Of a DNA stretch of 47,450 nucleotides, positions 46,013 to 47,450 are shown piece by piece. The notes under the pieces were generated by a model that was given only the letters and a program-made list of their open reading frames with translations, was not told where the DNA came from and ran no database searches. How positions within the stretch are numbered: the first letter of the stretch is position 1; every line of letters starts with the position of its first letter. A program made the position numbers and the translations under genes. Origin of the DNA: a bacterium (GTDB taxonomy: Bacteria > Myxococcota_A > UBA9160 > UBA6930); assembly GCA_024226235.1 (NCBI GenBank), contig JAAELW010000465.1, positions 1-47,450 on the forward strand. The letters run 5' to 3'.

Positions 46013-47125
46013 ATGCGGGTGGCATTGGTGCACGACTGGCTGACGGGGTTGCGGGGTGGAGAGCGGGTGCTGCATGAGCATGCCCGGCTGTTTCCCGAGG
46101 CCGAGATATTCACACTGATCCACCTGCCGGGAAGCACGACCCCGGAGATCGAGGCCTTGCCCACGACGGCAAGCCCGCTCTCGCGCTGGCCGGGCGCGGC
46201 CCGCCACTATCGGAAGTGGCTGCCGCTCTTTCCCTGGGCGGTGGGCCGGCTGAAGATCCCGGCGGGCACCGACCTCGTGCTCTCCAGCAGCCACGCTGTG
46301 GCCAAGGGGATCCGACCTCCTCCCGGGGCAATCCACGTCTGCACCTGCTTCACGCCCATGCGTTACATCTGGGACCAGGCGGATGCGTACCTGGGCACAG
46401 GCTGGTTCCGCGCGCTGGCGAGCCCGCTGGTGGCGGGATTGCGGCGCTGGGACGTGCGTACCAGCACCCCCGATCGGGTGCATGACTTCATCGCCATCTC
46501 GGAGACGATCCGCGGACGCATCCGCCGCCACTATGGCCGCGACTCGCAGGTGATCTTTCCGCCGGTGGACGTGGAACGCTTCCAGCCGGGAGCGCAACCG
46601 AGAGAGGACTTCTTCCTGATGGTTGGCGGCTTCGTGCCCTACAAGCAGGAGAGCCTGGCGATCGACGCCTTCCGCGAGCTGGGTCTGCCACTGGTCGTCG
46701 CCGGGGATGGCCCGTCACGCCGAACCCTCGAGGCCAGTGCGCCCCCGAACGTCCGCTTTCTCGGACGGGTGTCCGACCCGGAGCTGATGAGCCTCTACCA
46801 ACGTTGTCGTGCGTTGGTGTATCCCCAGGAAGAGGACTTCGGAATCATCCCGGTCGAAGCCCAGGCCACCGGAGCGCCGGTGATCGCGTTCGGCGCTGGG
46901 GGGGCGAGCGAAACGATCATTCCGCTGGACGACCCCCGCGGCCGTGAACCGACCGGCCTGCACTTCCACCCGCAGACGACAGCCGCGCTGGCCGCAGCCG
47001 TGCGAATCTTCGAGACCCGTCGGGATGAGCTCGACACGAAGGCCATCCGCGCCCACGCGGAGGGCTTTTCGATCCCGCGCTATCACCGCGAGATGCGGGC
47101 AGCGATCGAGATCGCAATGGGCTGA
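46013..47125 (+). CDS. GT4-type glycosyltransferase (WbaZ-like)
   Basis: The 370-residue protein starts MRVALVHDWLTGLRGGERVL, a typical GT4 opening. The donor domain holds MVGGFVPYKQESLAIDAF and the E-x7-E motif EDFGIIPVE. CTCFTPMRYIWDQ in the first half is close to WbaZ-type mannosyltransferases. It would act in the cytoplasm on lipid-linked glycan. The start is ATG 46013; a GTG nine bases earlier is possible. It is divergent from the exporter operon, so it may be co-regulated with that cluster. Confidence 0.92.
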   Translation: MRVALVHDWLTGLRGGERVLHEHARLFPEAEIFTLIHLPGSTTPEIEALPTTASPLSRWPGAARHYRKWLPLFPWAVGRLKIPAGTDLVLSSSHAVAKGIRPPPGAIHVCTCFTPMRYIWDQADAYLGTGWFRALASPLVAGLRRWDVRTSTPDRVHDFIAISETIRGRIRRHYGRDSQVIFPPVDVERFQPGAQPREDFFLMVGGFVPYKQESLAIDAFRELGLPLVVAGDGPSRRTLEASAPPNVRFLGRVSDPELMSLYQRCRALVYPQEEDFGIIPVEAQATGAPVIAFGAGGASETIIPLDDPRGREPTGLHFHPQTTAALAAAVRIFETRRDELDTKAIRAHAEGFSIPRYHREMRAAIEIAMG

Positions 47126-47219
47126 GCTTGGAGCCCTGGGCAGACCGTCCCGGCAGCCCGGACTCTGCTACAACCCGGCCCATGTCGTCGCCTGCGCCCG
47201 CTCAGCCACAACCCGTCCC

Positions 47220-47450
47220 ATGGTTGCACCTGAGCCCGCTGGCACCGTCAGACGCGTCCGCATCGCGATCGGCGTGCTGGCAACTCTTCTTCTGGTCCAC
47301 CTGACGACGGGCGAGAACCCGTGGAGCTTCGGATCCTGGGATCGCGTGGAGCTGGGCCAGGGGGTGAAGCCTCGGGACGCGATGCCCTTCGTCTGGCTCG
47401 CGTCGCTCGGCAACTTCGTACTGTTGCTGGGTCTCGGCGCGAGCGCCCGC
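47220..47450 (+). CDS. Partial membrane protein, VanZ-like at low certainty
   Basis: An open frame from ATG 47220 runs off the window after 77 codons. It has a hydrophobic segment near residues 14-28 (IAIGVLATLLLVHL), a polar stretch with GENPWSFGSWDRVELG, then a second hydrophobic segment starting MPFVWLASLGNFVLLLG. This pattern resembles VanZ-like small membrane proteins, but only the N-terminus is visible. No strong ribosome binding site precedes it. It follows the glycosyltransferase by 94 bases. Confidence 0.45.
   Translation, partial: MVAPEPAGTVRRVRIAIGVLATLLLVHLTTGENPWSFGSWDRVELGQGVKPRDAMPFVWLASLGNFVLLLGLGASAR

Overview
The window is a GC-rich bacterial chromosome segment from a Gram-negative organism, packed with genes on both strands. 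The two-component and sigma-54 regulators, an MglA-type small GTPase, a FliA-type sigma factor, an exported lipoprotein and an ABC-exported surface glycan suggest a deltaproteobacterial-type lineage (Myxococcota, Desulfobacterota, Binatota or similar). No 16S gene is present, so the placement is inference. I see no insertion sequence, phage, CRISPR array or integrase; this looks like stable core chromosome.

Layout. (1) 24-9295 is regulatory: a methyltransferase, a membrane coiled-coil protein, then a leftward set (NtrC-type activator, PAS histidine kinase, single-domain receiver) that diverges from a second NtrC-type activator followed by a FliA-type sigma factor. A near-consensus sigma-54 promoter sits in the 380-base gap before the sigma factor. 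A PP2C phosphatase faces back toward it. (2) 9548-16165 holds a receiver protein with a long disordered linker, then a tightly overlapped nadC-birA-coaX operon and a divergent EF-G-like GTPase. (3) 16228-20618 is an unusual three-gene operon: a helical-repeat protein, an MglA-like GTPase whose nucleotide-binding motifs are damaged, and a triple-GAF protein ending in a degenerate GGDEF domain. (4) 20682-25273, leftward, encodes an Rrf2 regulator, a JAMM metalloprotease, a beta-propeller lipoprotein, ATP sulfurylase and alanine dehydrogenase; this suggests sulfur/cysteine and amino-acid metabolism. (5) 25490-33571, mostly rightward, holds a helicase-exonuclease fusion resembling MrfA plus MrfB, an ABC-F ATPase, tRNA-Leu(CAG) and Lon. 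(6) 33572-45872 is a long leftward surface-glycan cluster: ABC exporter, glycosyltransferases, two GT-C type membrane enzymes, an AsnB-type amidotransferase, a sugar epimerase/reductase and a UbiA-type polyprenyl-phosphate phosphoribosyltransferase. A divergent glycosyltransferase and a truncated membrane protein close the window.

Points most worth a second look are the operon built around a probable pseudo-GTPase of the MglA family, the helicase/DEDD-nuclease fusion, the sigma-54 to FliA cascade, a receiver protein with a C-terminal 23-residue tandem repeat, and a 35-base tandem duplication that creates a coupled leader ORF before a small gene. All functional statements come from motif recognition by eye; no database search was run.
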